In this document: piece after piece, positions 23,501-36,900 of the stretch
How positions within the stretch are numbered: the stretch's first letter is position 1
Layout of the letters: the number at the start of each line of letters is the position of its first letter
From: Trichaptum fuscoviolaceum
Taxonomy: Eukaryota > Basidiomycota > Agaricomycetes > Hymenochaetales > Trichaptaceae
Reading direction: 5' to 3'
NCBI GenBank assembly: GCA_910574455.1
Contig: CAJSYZ010000009.1
Span: forward strand, 1,939,040 to 2,003,039
Length of the DNA: 64,000 bases
Position numbers and translations under genes: made by a program
The notes under the pieces: model-generated
The model's database searches: none
What the model was told of the DNA's origin: nothing
Seen by the model: only the letters and a program-made list of their open reading frames with translations

Positions 23501-24908
23501 ATGTCAGCGGCCCCTGGTCACCCCTCTCGTACACCGACCACAACGACAACTAGTACTACGCCGTACTTAGCACTGGCAGTGGCATCTTCATCTGACTTAA
23601 TCTTCATCGAAGAGCATTTGCTTTAAAGCTACTTCACGGACAATTGATATGCTTATCAGAGATGAAGCGCTTAAACTATCGAATTCTTTCGTGGTTGAGA
23701 CCAATTTGGGGGCTTTCGCCAATCTCTGCAGAAGGTTGCAGCATTTGTACGAAATGCGTACCGTGCTTGGATTTCACGAGGAATTTCAGGTGAGTGCGCA
23801 AAATCCCTTCAAGTGATGTATTTCGTCTTACTAATACTTGAAAGCTCACTGAATCTTTGAACGTAATGTATACATTCATTATAGATTGCTCGTCGAAGCT
23901 AATCCCCAGCCACTCTATTCATTGATTGAATCAGACCTGCGTTCACAGCTTCATGATGAACATCGAGCCAGCACTCCTAGTCAACTTCGTAAAGGACAGG
24001 CCTCTCTATGACTGCACTGTGCCAGCTATCTATGGATACTTACTCAACTTGTCGAGAGCAGCTATGATTCGTTCGGAAACATTTTTCAGCGTACCCCTAC
24101 GAGGTATGGTTTCCAGTCTGAACCCAAATGGCGTTCTAAATATCTAGCTTTAACTGCCTCTAATCCAGATGAGACGCATAGCATCTTAACGACTTTCACT
24201 GGAATGGGGCAAGAACTGTCTTTGGCGATGCCACAGTCAAGAACCCTCGAATTTATATCTTCTGGAAATGGACAGGGCTGTCTGATTCCTACGCAACAAG
24301 GCACTATGACCGACGCTTCTGCTGGCACTTCAAGACCCCCTCTTTCGTCAACATTATCCTCTTTGATAGCTTCGCTTCCACATCCAGAGCAGCTAGATGC
24401 GAACACACCATCTATGACGACTACTTTGGAAGGCCCAAATTTCTTTGAACTTACGCCAGGATCTCTCGAGTCTGCGTATGGCGCATTTGAGCAGATGCAG
24501 GCGCAGAGCATTGAGACTGGACTGCCTGACATCGACGACATCGACGACTTGCTTGCACATTGTTCAAACCCCTTGGGACAGGAACTCACTCGACTCTTAG
24601 GCGACGCAGCAGAGCTACTAAATGTGTACGAAGGAAACTCAAACGATCAGTCTTATGCTGGGTCTCCTGGGAGTATATCGACTCTTCCTACAGATTTCGA
24701 AATTGACACCTTGTTTTCCGAGTTACATCCAAGTCCTCCGTCTTCTGGATCTGCAAGTGGGACTGCAACGCCTCAGCAAATGCAAATCAAAAATAGATCT
24801 ATCCTGCCAGCGCATACGAGATTCCGCCGCGACCTTCCAAGCAAAAGAACAGTTCCGAGACGTCGTGCTGCCCGTGCGGCAGATAAGGAAAACACTGTTA
24901 CTGCGTAG
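23501..24908 (+). CDS. Unrecognised protein, uncertain exon structure
   Basis: I do not recognise this gene. A candidate ATG at 23501 begins MSAAPGHPSRTPTTTTTT. A second block near 23650 reads MLIRDEALKLSNSFVVETNL and continues to a donor GTGAGT near 23790. A third block near 23890-24100 is open in two frames, so its splicing is unresolved. The last exon from about 24170 is continuous: it includes SILTTFTGMGQELSLAMPQ, an acidic stretch (GLPDIDDIDDLLAHCSNPL) and a basic C-terminal tail (RRDLPSKRTVPRRRAARA) ending at TAG 24906-24908. Acidic low-complexity sequence plus a basic tail suggest a nuclear protein, but this is inference only. The 5' limits are a best guess. Confidence 0.5.
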
Positions 24909-25314
24909 TTTACATTTCGTCGCCCAAATATGCGAAGAGCTCGTGATTGAAATATGGATAGCATTCTTTAATTTCTGTACTTAACATCCAGTTTATACCG
25001 TACATAAGTATAATTTCTGTACCGAACTGTCCATGTCGCCGCGGCCGTGACTCGCATTATGCCAGACTCCAGTGGCACCAGGGTCACTTTGATCGGGTAT
25101 ACTAAATACGTTTTGATCTCCCCGCATCATCGCCAAGTCAAACGGAATTACAGCCGGGGGCGCTTGCTTGTCCTCAACATCATTTAGCATGCCCAACAAG
25201 CGCCAGTGTGCTCGTGTGTTGTCGTGCGTATTGCCCATCACACGAGTGACTCTGCTGTCTCCTTCGAACTATCCTTTGCCCTAGAAAAGCGCTGAGGGAA
25301 ACGGATTTAATGCG

Positions 25315-28300
25315 ATGGAAGAACACGAGCACGAGCATGTTCATATCGTAGAAGGTGAGCCTACTGTGGCCCATTTACCATTCGAAGAGCTCGCTGATGG
25401 TGGCCCATCCGTTTGTACAGCCCGGGATTATGCCTTGCGAAACCGCAGCGGGGAAGAGGTGCATACCCACATACTTCGAATGCGGTCGAACGCTACAATA
25501 AATGCTATGGCGGAACCACAGCCTTTCTCATCTCACCTGAACGTGTCGGAGAGTAGTCTTTCTAGTAGCAGGATGCATACAGAATCATGTGAGTCATAAA
25601 CTCAATTATGTACATCGCCAATTCGCTCATGCTTGCTTTCTTTGTTGTGCAATTGGGCAGTGAGCGCAGATGAAACCCATGGACCAGTTTACAAGCATCC
25701 TTTCAATACCGTCAATGATTTCAAGGAGTTCATCCAGTACGTGATTAGTGCACTAGGTTTCTTTCTTGTTCTAATCGCACATGCAGATCATCGAAGCAGC
25801 TTGAGAGTCACGTAAGTCCTAAGCCACAAGGCCTCGAGGCTGGTCTTATTCTGCCTATCTGACTCCAATGCTTCTTTTGGCGCTCAAGCTAGCGAGCTTT
25901 ACGCATACTGTACAAAAACTGGGTTCCGCGTTAGGCCTATCTATTGCATCTCGAGAAGTACATTTGGGCCTGAAGCGTGTCCGCGAGTATTTCGAAAACA
26001 ACGCACAGACACTTGGAGTTCTACTTGGGAAAGTCAAATCAAGCAAGAGTCCGAGACAGGTGAAACGCAAACGGAGGCTTGGAAGGCACAAGACAGAGTC
26101 TCAACACGGAGGAAGCCTGGCCGTCACGTACCAGAATGAGCTGTCGAACGCCCTGGATAAACTTTTCTATGCATTGGATAAGTTCTCAGTGGCGTTAACC
26201 GACTTCGAGGATTACTACGATCAGGAAGCCGATACAGCTCTGAACGAGTTTCAAATGGAGATTAGAGTGGGTTCCATTCTTAAGTCTGCTGTAAGATTTC
26301 GTTTAGTTATATCTTCCTTCTAGGTGTTGAGTGAGAGTCTGGCGTATTTCGGTGAGTCGTCCTGAGAGCAAATTTAACCCCGATTACGGATCTCAATCAT
26401 TGCACAGGAAGTGACGGCGATTCGCCTGAGCTGAGGAGATATGTTACAGCACGTGCAACGACTATGCGCGCCCACATCGACAACACTTCTGAAGCTTTAG
26501 AACGCTTTATTGTTATCGGTGCGCAATCACTCGGGATTCTTATTATAAAATTAGCTGAAATCGGTTTCTGAAGGCATTCCATGCATCAGCTTTGCCCAGA
26601 AAAGGTCATCAAGGATGTTGCTTAATGCTTCGACGGTCGCTACTTTCTTCGCAGGAGTCGCTGGTAAGTTGTCCGTGATTAATCACTTCTGTGCCTTTGT
26701 TCAACTCTCTGTGTAGCAACGACTCTACAGTATTCGGTCGTCAGTTTCCAGACAAAGATTGACGTTGCGGTAAATACGCTGTGGTTCGCATCTCTTGTTC
26801 TCAGTATCGGATCTGCCATAACCGGTATGCTTGCGATGACCTGGCGCCAAGCAGTTTTGTATGTTTCCTCGTACTTTGAAGCGTTAGATGACTTAAGCTG
26901 ATTTTTTGAAACATAGCTCGAGTCCGAGGCGGAATCTACCTTGGTATATTCAGTTCTGGATTCGGTCCGGATACTTGGTCCTTCTGATAGCTTCAGTCAT
27001 TGCATTTCTGGCTGGGCTCGTCGCTTATGTTTTCACGGTCCAGGTATGTCTTCAGGCTCGAGCTGCATACTAGAAATAGACTTAAACATGTAATACCCTG
27101 ACACTATAGGGAACGAAAGCACCTTCCTGGATCATTGTTGCATTCACCGCGTTCTGTGTGATTGGTCTTGCAAACGTCTCATTTTTCTTCGGACGCGAAC
27201 GCTGGAACTTCTCGAAGTTCAGGAAGGAGCAGAACCCTGCTCGCCTCCTTTATTCTCCGGAACTTACCAGCTCATGGTGGTATTGGGTGAAGTACCACCT
27301 CTTTGATGTGCTTCGAAATCAGAAATATGCACTATTTTCGAAGTCGAGCTCAATACGTACGACAACATCGATACATAGCAGGGAGCAAACATCCCCCAGT
27401 CCGGAGCGGCGACACACATCCACTGTAAGGGCTGCATGGTCGTATGCCAAGCGATTCGTTACAAGTACGTTTTCTTCTCGGTCTCCGCACCGGGGTGGGC
27501 GATATGCGACGGAAGACACAGAGGCGGACATCGAACACGTGCCCAAACGCAACGGGAACGGACGAACATGGAATACACCACACAAGAGTCCGTCGCAGGG
27601 TGAAAAGTCCCAGGGGGACTCGTTCCGTCCATCGGCGCGCAATACGATGGAGAATGATGTGGCCTACTTTGAAAAATACATCAAGCAAATCCAGAACTTC
27701 TCATTGCTCAGGTCTACCGCAGACTCAACGCGGATCAAAGACTTGCAGTTTTCCCCGGATGGGAGATGGCTTGTGGTTTGTTACAAGTACTCTTGTACTG
27801 TTTATGACGTGGTGTGGAGCATACTCAATCCGTCAAGCCACCGAATAATAATTTCTTCATCCTTGTAGAAATCATTCACGGAATTTCAGACATTGAGGCA
27901 TATCCGGAAAAATGCCAAACAAGTAGAGTGGTCGCCGAACGGGGACCATTTGCTTACTAGAGTGAAAGACGCGGTTAAGGTCTGGCACTATGATAGCGAC
28001 GAGGACGAATTCAAATGCGAGAAAGTAGTAAAGTTGAAGGAAGACCTTGACGACATACAATGGTTGAACGATAACGGCGAGTATTTTCCCTCGTAGATGA
28101 CAATTCCGTTGACTTCTTTTTGAATATAGAATTCCTAGCGCTAGCCGATGACGCAAGCTCGTTCTTTAGAGTAGTAAGTAAAAGACTTCAGTCCTAGAGG
28201 AAACAGCTTTAAGTTCTACATAGCATATTGATGGAGACAGGCCGATTATTGGGACTCGCCTCCCATCGGATTTGACCATCCATGAAATGTACACGATGGT

Positions 28301-29334
28301 CGGCTCCGAACTGATATTCTTCGTCGCAACTCGAGAGATTGAAGGATTACCTGAAGAGAAAGGCATCGACTGCATCATCGGTGAGTAGGGGTATTATAGA
28401 GTCACAAGAAATTTTCCAACGAATTACCTTCGAAGCGTTTGCTATGGATGACTTTGAAAAGCATTCGGTTAGATCCTCGAGGTTCTCATTTGACGACATA
28501 GAGTGGACGTCTGGAACGATTAGAAAGTGAGTACTTCAGAGTGAGCCCTAGGACTGTTCATGCCTTACACACTCTCTCAAGGAAAATTCCTTTATTAGAA
28601 GATGTGGAAAGCTTGACATTCGGAGCTGATAGGACTCGGCTTATTGTTAGCTATGAAGACAACGTAGGCCTCTCTGAACTCTATGCCACTGAAAGAATAA
28701 TTCCCGTTTATTTTGTAACTATTCAAGGCGCCCGAAGTTTGGAGAATAACTGAGGCCACTGGGTCTATCTCCATGGAGCAAAAGCTAGATGTTCCTGAGA
28801 AAGATCTAGAAGCGGAATGGGGACGAGCTTTCTTCGTTGGTCCAGCAGAGCAGATTGTTGCCTGTGCAGAGGACGGTGAGTCAACATATTGTTATGAAGT
28901 CTGTATTTAAGTTAATGCCTCGACAATTTAGGCACTGTGCACTGTTGGCGAATTGATACCTTTGAACACTTTTACTCGTTCAATATCCTAGATAGTGACG
29001 AAGAAGTAGAAGAACTCCCGGTAATCAGCTGGAATCCTGGAAATAGCTATCCTATGATGGCAAGCGGTGGCAAGGGTTTGCAGCTTAGGATTTGGTCGCC
29101 TTCGAAAATGAAAGATGGGGATAAGACACCTGTTCTCGGAGGTAAACAATTCTCAGAGGTCAGCCCTACATATTTAAGTGCCCAGTATTGATTCAAACGA
29201 ATCGTCTATTACAGGTTCCGACTGAAATTGCAATTTCTCAGAGCACTGCCGATTTACTGTCTCCCGGGTCACCGCATTCTTTCCGACATCGACCTCATTC
29301 GCCTGCTCTCTTAAGTCCATCGTCAGACATTTAA
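25315..29334 (+). CDS. Four-helix membrane protein with C-terminal WD40 domain
   Basis: The ATG at 25315 begins MEEHEHEHVHIVEGEP. Splicing gives a polar N-terminus, then a helical region (FKEFIQSSKQLESH, LGLKRVREYFENNAQTLGVL) with coiled-coil character. Four membrane helices follow: STVATFFAGVA near 26630, WFASLVLSIGSAITGMLAM near 26782, GYLVLLIASVIAFLAGLVAY near 26975 and WIIVAFTAFCVIGLANVSF near 27130. After a Ser/Arg-rich linker a WD40-like region begins at 27730 (RIKDLQFSPDGRWLVVCY), with KQVEWSPNGDHLLTRVKDAV near 27920 and VISWNPGNSYPMMASGGKG near 29020. The end, SPGSPHSFRHRPHSPALLSP, stops at 29332-29334. Near 28090 the reading GEYFPS runs into a TAG although the next frame continues VDDNSVDFFLNIEF, so a frameshift or an unnoticed intron is present. 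Similar membrane-WD40 proteins are common in agarics; role unknown. Confidence 0.75.
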
Positions 29335-29775
29335 TGACAGAAATGATATCACGTCCAGTATCCTCCTCGTACGATTGAATGTATTCCGATACCGGATTGC
29401 ATCTTACTCAGCATAGATCTTTGTAATTTACACACTCATGGTTTGCTCCAATTTGTTTCTTTCCGGTCATTACTCGAGTGTTACGCCGTAGGCGAATGCG
29501 TAGAGCCGTCTGCTCCGCAATCGACAGTACTGTTAGTTTGTCTCCATTCTGTGCGTCAGAATGGATTGATCTCGGCCCTTGAGGGGTGAGGAGGTAAAAG
29601 CAGTAAGTTGTATTTGCAACCTCTTCTCATCCCATTTTACTTACCAATCCTTGAAAACGCTGACTGACTCTCCGAGTCGCAACTGTAGATGGGGGGTGAT
29701 GAGATTCTGCTGATTAAGCCCAAATCGCAATGTCGACTGGTATAAAGCTACGGACTTCTTACTCAAGAATAAAGC

Positions 29776-31080
29776 ATGACCTCTATTGTCAAGCGTATCC
29801 TCACCCCTTTTGTCATGTCTCAGAAAGCTCTTCTACTAGAAAGTGCTCCCAATGGTCCTTGGAAACTTGGAACGAAGAACATTCCGAAGCCGGGTACAGG
29901 AGAGCTCCTAGTTAAAGTTCGAGCCGCAGCCCTGAATCCGGCTGACTGGAAGATCCGTGCATACAATGTCCTCGTCAAAGAATGGCCAGCCGTCCTTGGC
30001 GTGGATGGTGCAGGAACAGTCGAGGAACTTGGGGATGGAGTGGAGACCTTCGCCGAGGGGGATAAAATGTTATTCATCGTCATCATTTCAAGTGATGATC
30101 GCGTTGCTGATATTATGACCAAATCATCGACAGTTTCTTCCGGGGACAATATACCAACGACAAAGCCACTTTCCAGCAGTACACGTTGGTCACTGCAGAT
30201 CTTAGTGCGAAAGTAAGCATACGACATATTTCGACGTGGGCATACGCTGATTCATTGCCTGAGTGTAGCTGCCGCCTAATATATCATTTGAATCAGGCGC
30301 ATCCATTTCCGCTGGTCTCGCTACCGCTGCTGCAGGGCTATACTTTGACAGGAAAAACCCTGCTTCTAAGAAGTTGACCCCACCCTGGGAGACTGGGAAG
30401 GGGCAATATGGAGGCCAGCCGATAGTGATCTTTGGAGGCTCCTCTTCTGTCGGACAATACGGTACGTTTACTTCACAACCTTCCCTTCCTTATCAATCTC
30501 TAATTTTAAAACCTTTACAGCCATTCAGCTTGCGAAGCTCTCAGGGTTCTCTCCGATCATTACCACAGCCTCCTTGCACAGCGAGGCTCTAGTCAAGTCA
30601 CTCGGTGCCACTCACCTTGTCGATCGAAAGAGCGATGTTGTCGCTGAGGTCAAGAAAATCATTAGTAGTCCAGTGGAAGTTATTTACGATTCCATCGCGG
30701 AAAAGGATACTCAAGAGCAAGCATGGGAGATCCTAGCGCCCGGAGGAACGCTTCTCGTTACAGGCAGTCCTCAGATCGACCAGGCGAAGTATAGCGACAA
30801 ATATATCGAGAATATCTTCGGTAACTTCTTTGATCCGGAAAAGAGGGCGTTTGGGGCAAGCTTCTACAGCAAGTTGACACAGCTATTCGCTGAAGGATCC
30901 CTCAAGGTACGTTCATGAGTTTTATTCGGCCGGGAAACAACATTGACATCCTTCTTACAGCCGAATAAGGTAGAGATCCTACCGAATGGTCTTGCGGGTA
31001 TTCCGGATGGCCTCCAAAGGCTTCAGGATGATAAGATTAGTGGTACGAAACTCATTTCTCTCCCTCAAGAGACTGCATGA
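29776..31080 (+). CDS. Medium-chain reductase, enoyl-reductase/zinc-binding dehydrogenase-like
   Basis: NADPH-dependent reductase of the MDR superfamily. Five exons join in frame from the ATG at 29776 to TGA 31078-31080; a second ATG at 29815 (MSQKALLLES) is a plausible alternative start. The GroES domain shows GELLVKVRAAALNPADWKIR and WPAVLGVDGAGTVEELGDGV. Removing an intron between about 30069 and 30141 restores GDKIFFRGQYTNDKATFQQY, a region well conserved in this fungal subgroup. The nucleotide-binding motif is VIFGGSSSVGQY, followed by AIQLAKLSGFSPIITTAS. Then comes KSLGATHLVDRKSDVVAEVK and the C-terminal GLQRLQDDKISGTKLI. No zinc ligands are evident. This is the type often seen as trans-enoyl reductase or as stand-alone aldehyde/enone reductase. 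There is no polyketide synthase in the window, so a stand-alone role is more likely. Confidence 0.9.
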
Positions 31081-31250
31081 GTCGAATAGGCAGCTTCATG
31101 CCGAACAGTATTAGAGTAGCCTGTACGAAGAAAAATTAAGTTGTATAGTCTGGCACATGAATTTGATTACTACATAATAAGTCATACAGACTCATCAACT
31201 TGTCGTATCGTCTACATTCGTTAGGGTGCGCATAAATTTGGGGATGTGAA

Positions 31251-33317
31251 TCACGGATGAAGTAGAACCTTCGTGTAGCCATCAATGCGTTTATCGAACT
31301 TCTCGTAGGCTGCGGGAGCCTGATCCAGACTTAAGTTGTGGGAGACAACAAAGGATGGTTTAGCCCGGCCAGAAATAATCAGGTCACCTACATAGTCAAA
31401 CTTAATTCAACAAAAAATATAATTCGACAGAACGGAAATCGACTCACGAAGGTAGCGATTATATGACTGAGAAAATACAAGTTATTAAAAACATACCTTC
31501 AAGTGAAACTATTGGACATACCTTGACATTGCATTGACCCGTTCCAAGTGAAAGACCTTTCTCAAAGAGTTTACCAAACGGAAACGATATATAGCCCCTG
31601 GGAATGTAGATATGAGTCCCTGTTCTTATGGCACGCAAGCCACAGTTAGCACTTACTTAGCCGCAGCTGAGTCGGGTGCGCCGGGGTCACTCGGCACATA
31701 CAGACCCGGGATGCCGAGCCCCCCAGTTGGTCTAACCACAGCAATCAGAGCTTCAAGCACGGCGTTCGGCTGTTCGGTCTTTCCGTCCGCAGTCGTAGCC
31801 TGATAGCCAACAGCTAGTACAAGGTCACTTAATCAGCTAGACATTTCCGTAGACAGGATGCCATAGAACCTACCATCGACACCGCGATCAACTTCTTTTC
31901 TAAATGACTATTCGTCAGCAGCGATGAGGGAAGAGAAACAGTCCTCGAATTACCCGCCGCGCAATTTCTTGATTTGCTCTGCCGGATCACCGACTGAGAA
32001 ATCGATGGGAATGCCGCCGATTTCTTTCGCCTTTTGCAACCGTTCTGGGACACGGTCAACGACGTATACTTCCGCCGCACCCCGTAGGACAGCAGAATAC
32101 GCAGCCATGAGTCCGACTGGGCCTGCTCCGAAAACAGCGATAGATTCACCGGGCTTGAAACCCTACAACATATGTCATACCACTGGCATGCGAGTTTGGG
32201 CGTAACAGTGCCAAACTACTCACTGAAAGCTCAACCCCGTGCCATCCCTATTTTGGTAGTGTAAGCTTTAGTATGCGGTATGAAGACAAAGAGACAGAGC
32301 TAACTGTTGGGAAGATATCCGCGAGTAGGGCAAAATCAGCTTCGTGCTCAGTTCCGGGAGGGAGCTTAAGTGCGTTGAAATCTGCAAATGGGACTCGGAC
32401 GTATTCCTGGAAACAAGGGAAGTCAGCATAGTCGAGAAGCTTCACGCAAATATCACATACCGCTTGACCTCCAGCATAGGGTCCCATCGCAACATAACTA
32501 ACATAATCAGACCTCTTATACAAAAAGCAAAGATGAAGTGTCATACCCATATGCACTGAGGTAACATTGAATTGTCAGTTAGTTCAGATTGTTATTGGAA
32601 AGCAAATAGTGCCAACCCGCCAGCCTTGATATGCAAATTAGGTTTGGTTAAATTGGGAGTGAGATAACGGTGCTACATACAAATCCAGGGTTTACGACAG
32701 TGCAAAATGCGGTTCGTCCTTCTTCGCAGTTGATGCAACGCCCACAAGCAACATTGAAAGGCATGACAACTCTGTCACCACGCTTGAGAAGCTTTCAGTG
32801 GATATATTGAGTTAGTAGTATTCGGATGAAATTTCTTTTTGTAGGAGTAGCCTCACAGTGACACCGGGGCCAACATCCTATACAGGATAGGTTAAAAATT
32901 AACAGGTTTGTATGTGTATGTGAAATAACCGATAACTTACATGAACCAGGCCCATACTTTGGTCGGTTCATTATCGTAAGGATTTCGACCACAAGGCTTC
33001 TAGGGTTTATATATGTGCGCTTACTTCTCATGCCCAAAGACTATTCCAGCTTCAGCTGCTGTACGGCCCTCGTACATGTGCAGATCGCTATAATAATTTA
33101 TGGGATACTTCATAACAAATCATTAAGACTTGGTACATTACCTTCCACAGATACATGTCGTTGTCACTAGTCGAGGAAAGTCAGTTCAAGGATACCATTT
33201 GTCACGGATCAAAGCACAAAGACCTTTGACGATGATGTCATCAGGATGTACAAGTTCCGGCTTAGGAACCTGCTCAATGGCAACCTCGAAAGGCTTCTTG
33301 TACACTACCGCGCGCAT
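31251..33317 (-). CDS. Zinc alcohol dehydrogenase, glutathione-independent formaldehyde dehydrogenase-like
   Basis: The ATG at 33317 begins MRAVVYKKPFEVAIEQVPKP; the stop TGA is at 31251-31253. The gene is cut into many short exons. Splicing of the first two gives VTTTCICGSDLHMYEGR, which carries the catalytic-zinc Cys, and then IVFGHE with the His and Glu ligands. The structural-zinc lobe is GRCINCEEGRTAFC. The Rossmann motif is ESIAVFGAGPVGLMAAYSAV, followed by AEVYVVDRVPERLQKAKEIG. The substrate-side segments GWHGVELSGFKPGES and GLGIPGLYVPSDPGAPDSAA are typical of the formaldehyde-dehydrogenase-like branch, which oxidises or dismutates formaldehyde with bound NAD. The C-terminus is DGYTKVLLHP. 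It lies about 600 bases downstream of the Lon gene on the same strand. Confidence 0.9.
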
Positions 33318-33926
33318 TGTCGGATATTATGGAAATCTGTGGAGGCTGCTCTGGGACAGAATGGGACGACTTCAAGTTACAACAAGGAAGCGCTAACAGT
33401 GAGGGTCAGGACCTCATGCTTAAATGAAACGGAGTGTGGAAGACCATTACCAAAGCGTGAGAGAGACGAAGATGCATTAAGAGGCCTTAGCAATGTGACC
33501 AACACAAGATCTATAGATGAATTAGTATACGTTGTCCCCATGACCAGAAGATAACCCAGGAAGGATTGCCATGAGAGTTGAGAGATATCAGAACATTCAG
33601 ATAGAAGCATAATTATGTTGGACAGGAGGTTCCCGAAAGTGTTGTTCCAATTTTTTCCCAAGTAGATAGCTCGAGCCTCCGCGATTCATTGTATCCGCCT
33701 GAACAATTTGCCTTTCACCGGATAGTGGAGATCCAAATTATAACGAGGCAATAGATTACACATGTATTCTCTTTGATATTCATGATGCCTCCCTAAGATC
33801 CATAGGTAATAGTGATGAATTTGAGCACCCGGATTGGGTTTATGTTACAATCTGTGAAACAACCAACACAACAATCAATCAAAGAAAACATACCTCCTCA
33901 CACAAATCATATGTCGCCCCCAGCCA

Positions 33927-36900
33927 TCAAAGCCTACTCTCAACAAGGATGTGACTCGTTCGCCATGGTAGCCTGCCCACACCGAAGGCGGCCTCCAAGG
34001 CTTCCTCGACAGTGCGAACGAAGACGAAATCCATTTCATCGCGAATTTCGCGCGCCACGTCTTGCTCGACATCCTTCCTATTCGCAAATGGCAGAATCAC
34101 TTTCGTAACGTTCGCGCGATGAGCTCCAAGAACCTTCTCTTTGATACCTCCGACAGGAGTGACACGGCCTCGCAATGTGATCTAAAGAAGGGGAGTGTGC
34201 ATTAGATATAACGGGATTGCACCTAAAACCAAGTACAAGATTCTTACTTCACCAGTCATTGCAATGCTTGACGGAACGGTTGCTCCGGTCAACAAAGAAA
34301 CAAAAGCACAAGTCTAAAATCAAAAGTGAGGAAGTTCTTAAAGAAGAAAATACAGAAGTGGAAAAAGTACCATAGCGATGCCAGCGCTCGGCCCATCCTT
34401 CTTCTGTGCCCCGGCAGGGAGATGCAAATGTATGTCAATCGGATGTGCTCCCTTTAGTGGATCCAGCATGGGTGACTCCGTGATTCGTAATGCATACGCA
34501 TGACGCTTAACCCAGCTAAGAGCGAGCTCGCCGCTCTCCTTGATAACCTAACAGCAAGTATGCAAATTAGTAGCGCCTCTCTTACGTGCGAGCATTGCAA
34601 CGAAGTAAGACATACATCTCCGAGAGAACCTGTGAGTTTCAATTGTCCGGAGCCTGGGACAGATATGGTCTCGACAGGAAGGATCCCTCCCTCCCCCATG
34701 CCTGTCACAACCAAGCCATACACGATCCCTACTTTCTCCTCCCTCTCCCTCTCCTCTCCATCCCACCTCGGTATCCCTAATATCCTCTCCAAATCAGCCT
34801 CCTCTACCCTCGAACTATACACACCATCCTTTCCGTCCTGGCTATCCGCCCACTCAACCGCTTTGTATCTTACGACTGCACCAATCGCTCTTTCCAGGCT
34901 TCTGACACCCGCTTCCCGCGTGTAGTGCGTCGCGATATGACGAAGCGTATCTTGCGGTAATTCAAGTCGGTCTGCTGGCAGCGCATTGGCGGTAATCTGT
35001 TTCGGGAGGAGGAACTTCCTCGCGATATGAATCTTCTCGTCGTAAGTGTACCCTGCCAGTTCAATAATCTCGCATCGGTCTAACAAAGGGGCAGCAATAG
35101 TATCAAGAGTGTTTGCCGTGCAAATAAAGAGGACTTGACTGAGATCAATGGGAACGTTGATATAGTGGTCCTGGAATTGTATTCAGTCGATCTTTGGACC
35201 ATATATGTAAGTTAACATAAACAAACATTAAAGGAGTGATTTTGCTCAGGATCGAGCACTTCCAGGAGGGCCGCGCTGGGATCTCCGTGGAAATTGCTCT
35301 GACCAACCTTGTCGATTTCGTCTCTGTTAGACAGAATAAGTTTCAACGAGGCAAAAGCCCAATGAAATCAATGAAATATCACGCACAGGAGCAGGACAGG
35401 ATCTGGTCGTCCGGCCTTCCTGAGAGCTTGAACGATTGAACCTGGACCACTGGCAACATATGTACGCCGATGTCCGCGAATTTCTGCTTCATCTCGAACA
35501 CCTCCCAAAGATATTCGTTGAAACGGCCGGTTTAAGGCTCGTGCAATGGATTGACCAAGAGAAGTCTTCCCTGTGCCTGGAGGTCCAACAAATCTATTCG
35601 GCTAAGATAAGAACCAAGGTCCGACTAATGAGATGATGTTGACGCACAGTAGTATTGGTCCTTTAGCAGCAACTCGAGGTTTAGTCCTTGGTACTATAGT
35701 AGGAGCAGGGAGCAAGGGAGGTAGAGAATCACCTCCCTTTCCACTCTTGTCCGCATCCCCAGACAGAACCAGAGCTTTCTCATCCTTGGCTTCGTTGCTC
35801 TTCGCTTCCTTCTCCATTTGCACTGTCTCCTGCTCCAGATTAGCCTCTGCTGCAAGCTGACGAAGACGGACAACCGCTAAGTACTCGACAAGGCGGCGTT
35901 TAATCTTCTCCAGTCCGTAGTGATCAGCGTCGAGTTGTGATCGGGCTTTACTAAGGAAAGAGCGGTCTCGAATCGTTTCCGAACTGAGCGCAGTCGTTCC
36001 ATTCGAGGACGGCCAAGGCAGTGAAGTAAGCCATTCCAGCTACAATGAATGTGAGTGGTCAGGGTATTTCTTCGAATGAAGGTTGAAGCCTACATAATTT
36101 CGAATAACTCCATGTTCAACACTTCCATGCGGAATACGCTTTAGCCGGCGCCATTCGCGAACGCTCATTTTGCGCTCCTCCGAACCGGATTCCATTGCCT
36201 CAATGCGCCTCCGAATATCCGCCATGTCATCTGCCTCCGCATTCTCGTCATCGTCAAGCTCACTAACTGGACCGGCAGTCTTGTCCCCCGATACAGGAGA
36301 GCCGGGAGTCGAAGAGTTCATGAGTCCGCCCCTACCCGAGCGTTCCAGTTCGGCCAGCTCTCGCTGAATGGCTGCCAGTTGCTGGCGGAGGAAGAATGCC
36401 TTCTGTTGCTTCGACAGAGATTCGTCAACCGCATTGGCAATCTTCTTCGAGACTTCCGTAATCGAAGCTTGCTTGACAAATAACTGAGTTGCACGAGCTA
36501 AGCGGTCTTCCACCTTGTGCGCAGAGAGAAAGTCTGCAACAAAAATGAGGAAGGCACGGTAATAACGGGGTTATAGTGTCTCACCGAGTTTGTCAGAGTA
36601 GTCTTGAAGTATGCTCCAGACCATGACATCCGCGAGCCAGCCAGTCCGATCATCTCCCATGTCCTCCACAAGCGATGCGAACCGAGCCCAGTTCTCGCGC
36701 TTCGCGCCCCTTCCGGCGTCTTGAATCAGTCGATCCAAAAGCTGAAGAGCCGCGCTCTTGAACTTGGCGACGGTCTCCTTCTTCGGCTTACCCTCGGACG
36801 GGGGATACTCAATGGAAGCTATGTGGAGTTCGTCCTGAGAGACGTTCGAGGTATCTGCGGACTTAGGGATGCGCACCCGCGTAAGCCCGTGCAAGGTAAG

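Noticed and set aside
11807..31080. Possible secondary-metabolite cluster (FAD oxidase, transporter, two medium-chain reductases)
   Set aside because: No polyketide synthase, peptide synthetase, terpene cyclase or pathway regulator is present; the transporter is MFSD1-like and a housekeeping malate dehydrogenase is interleaved.
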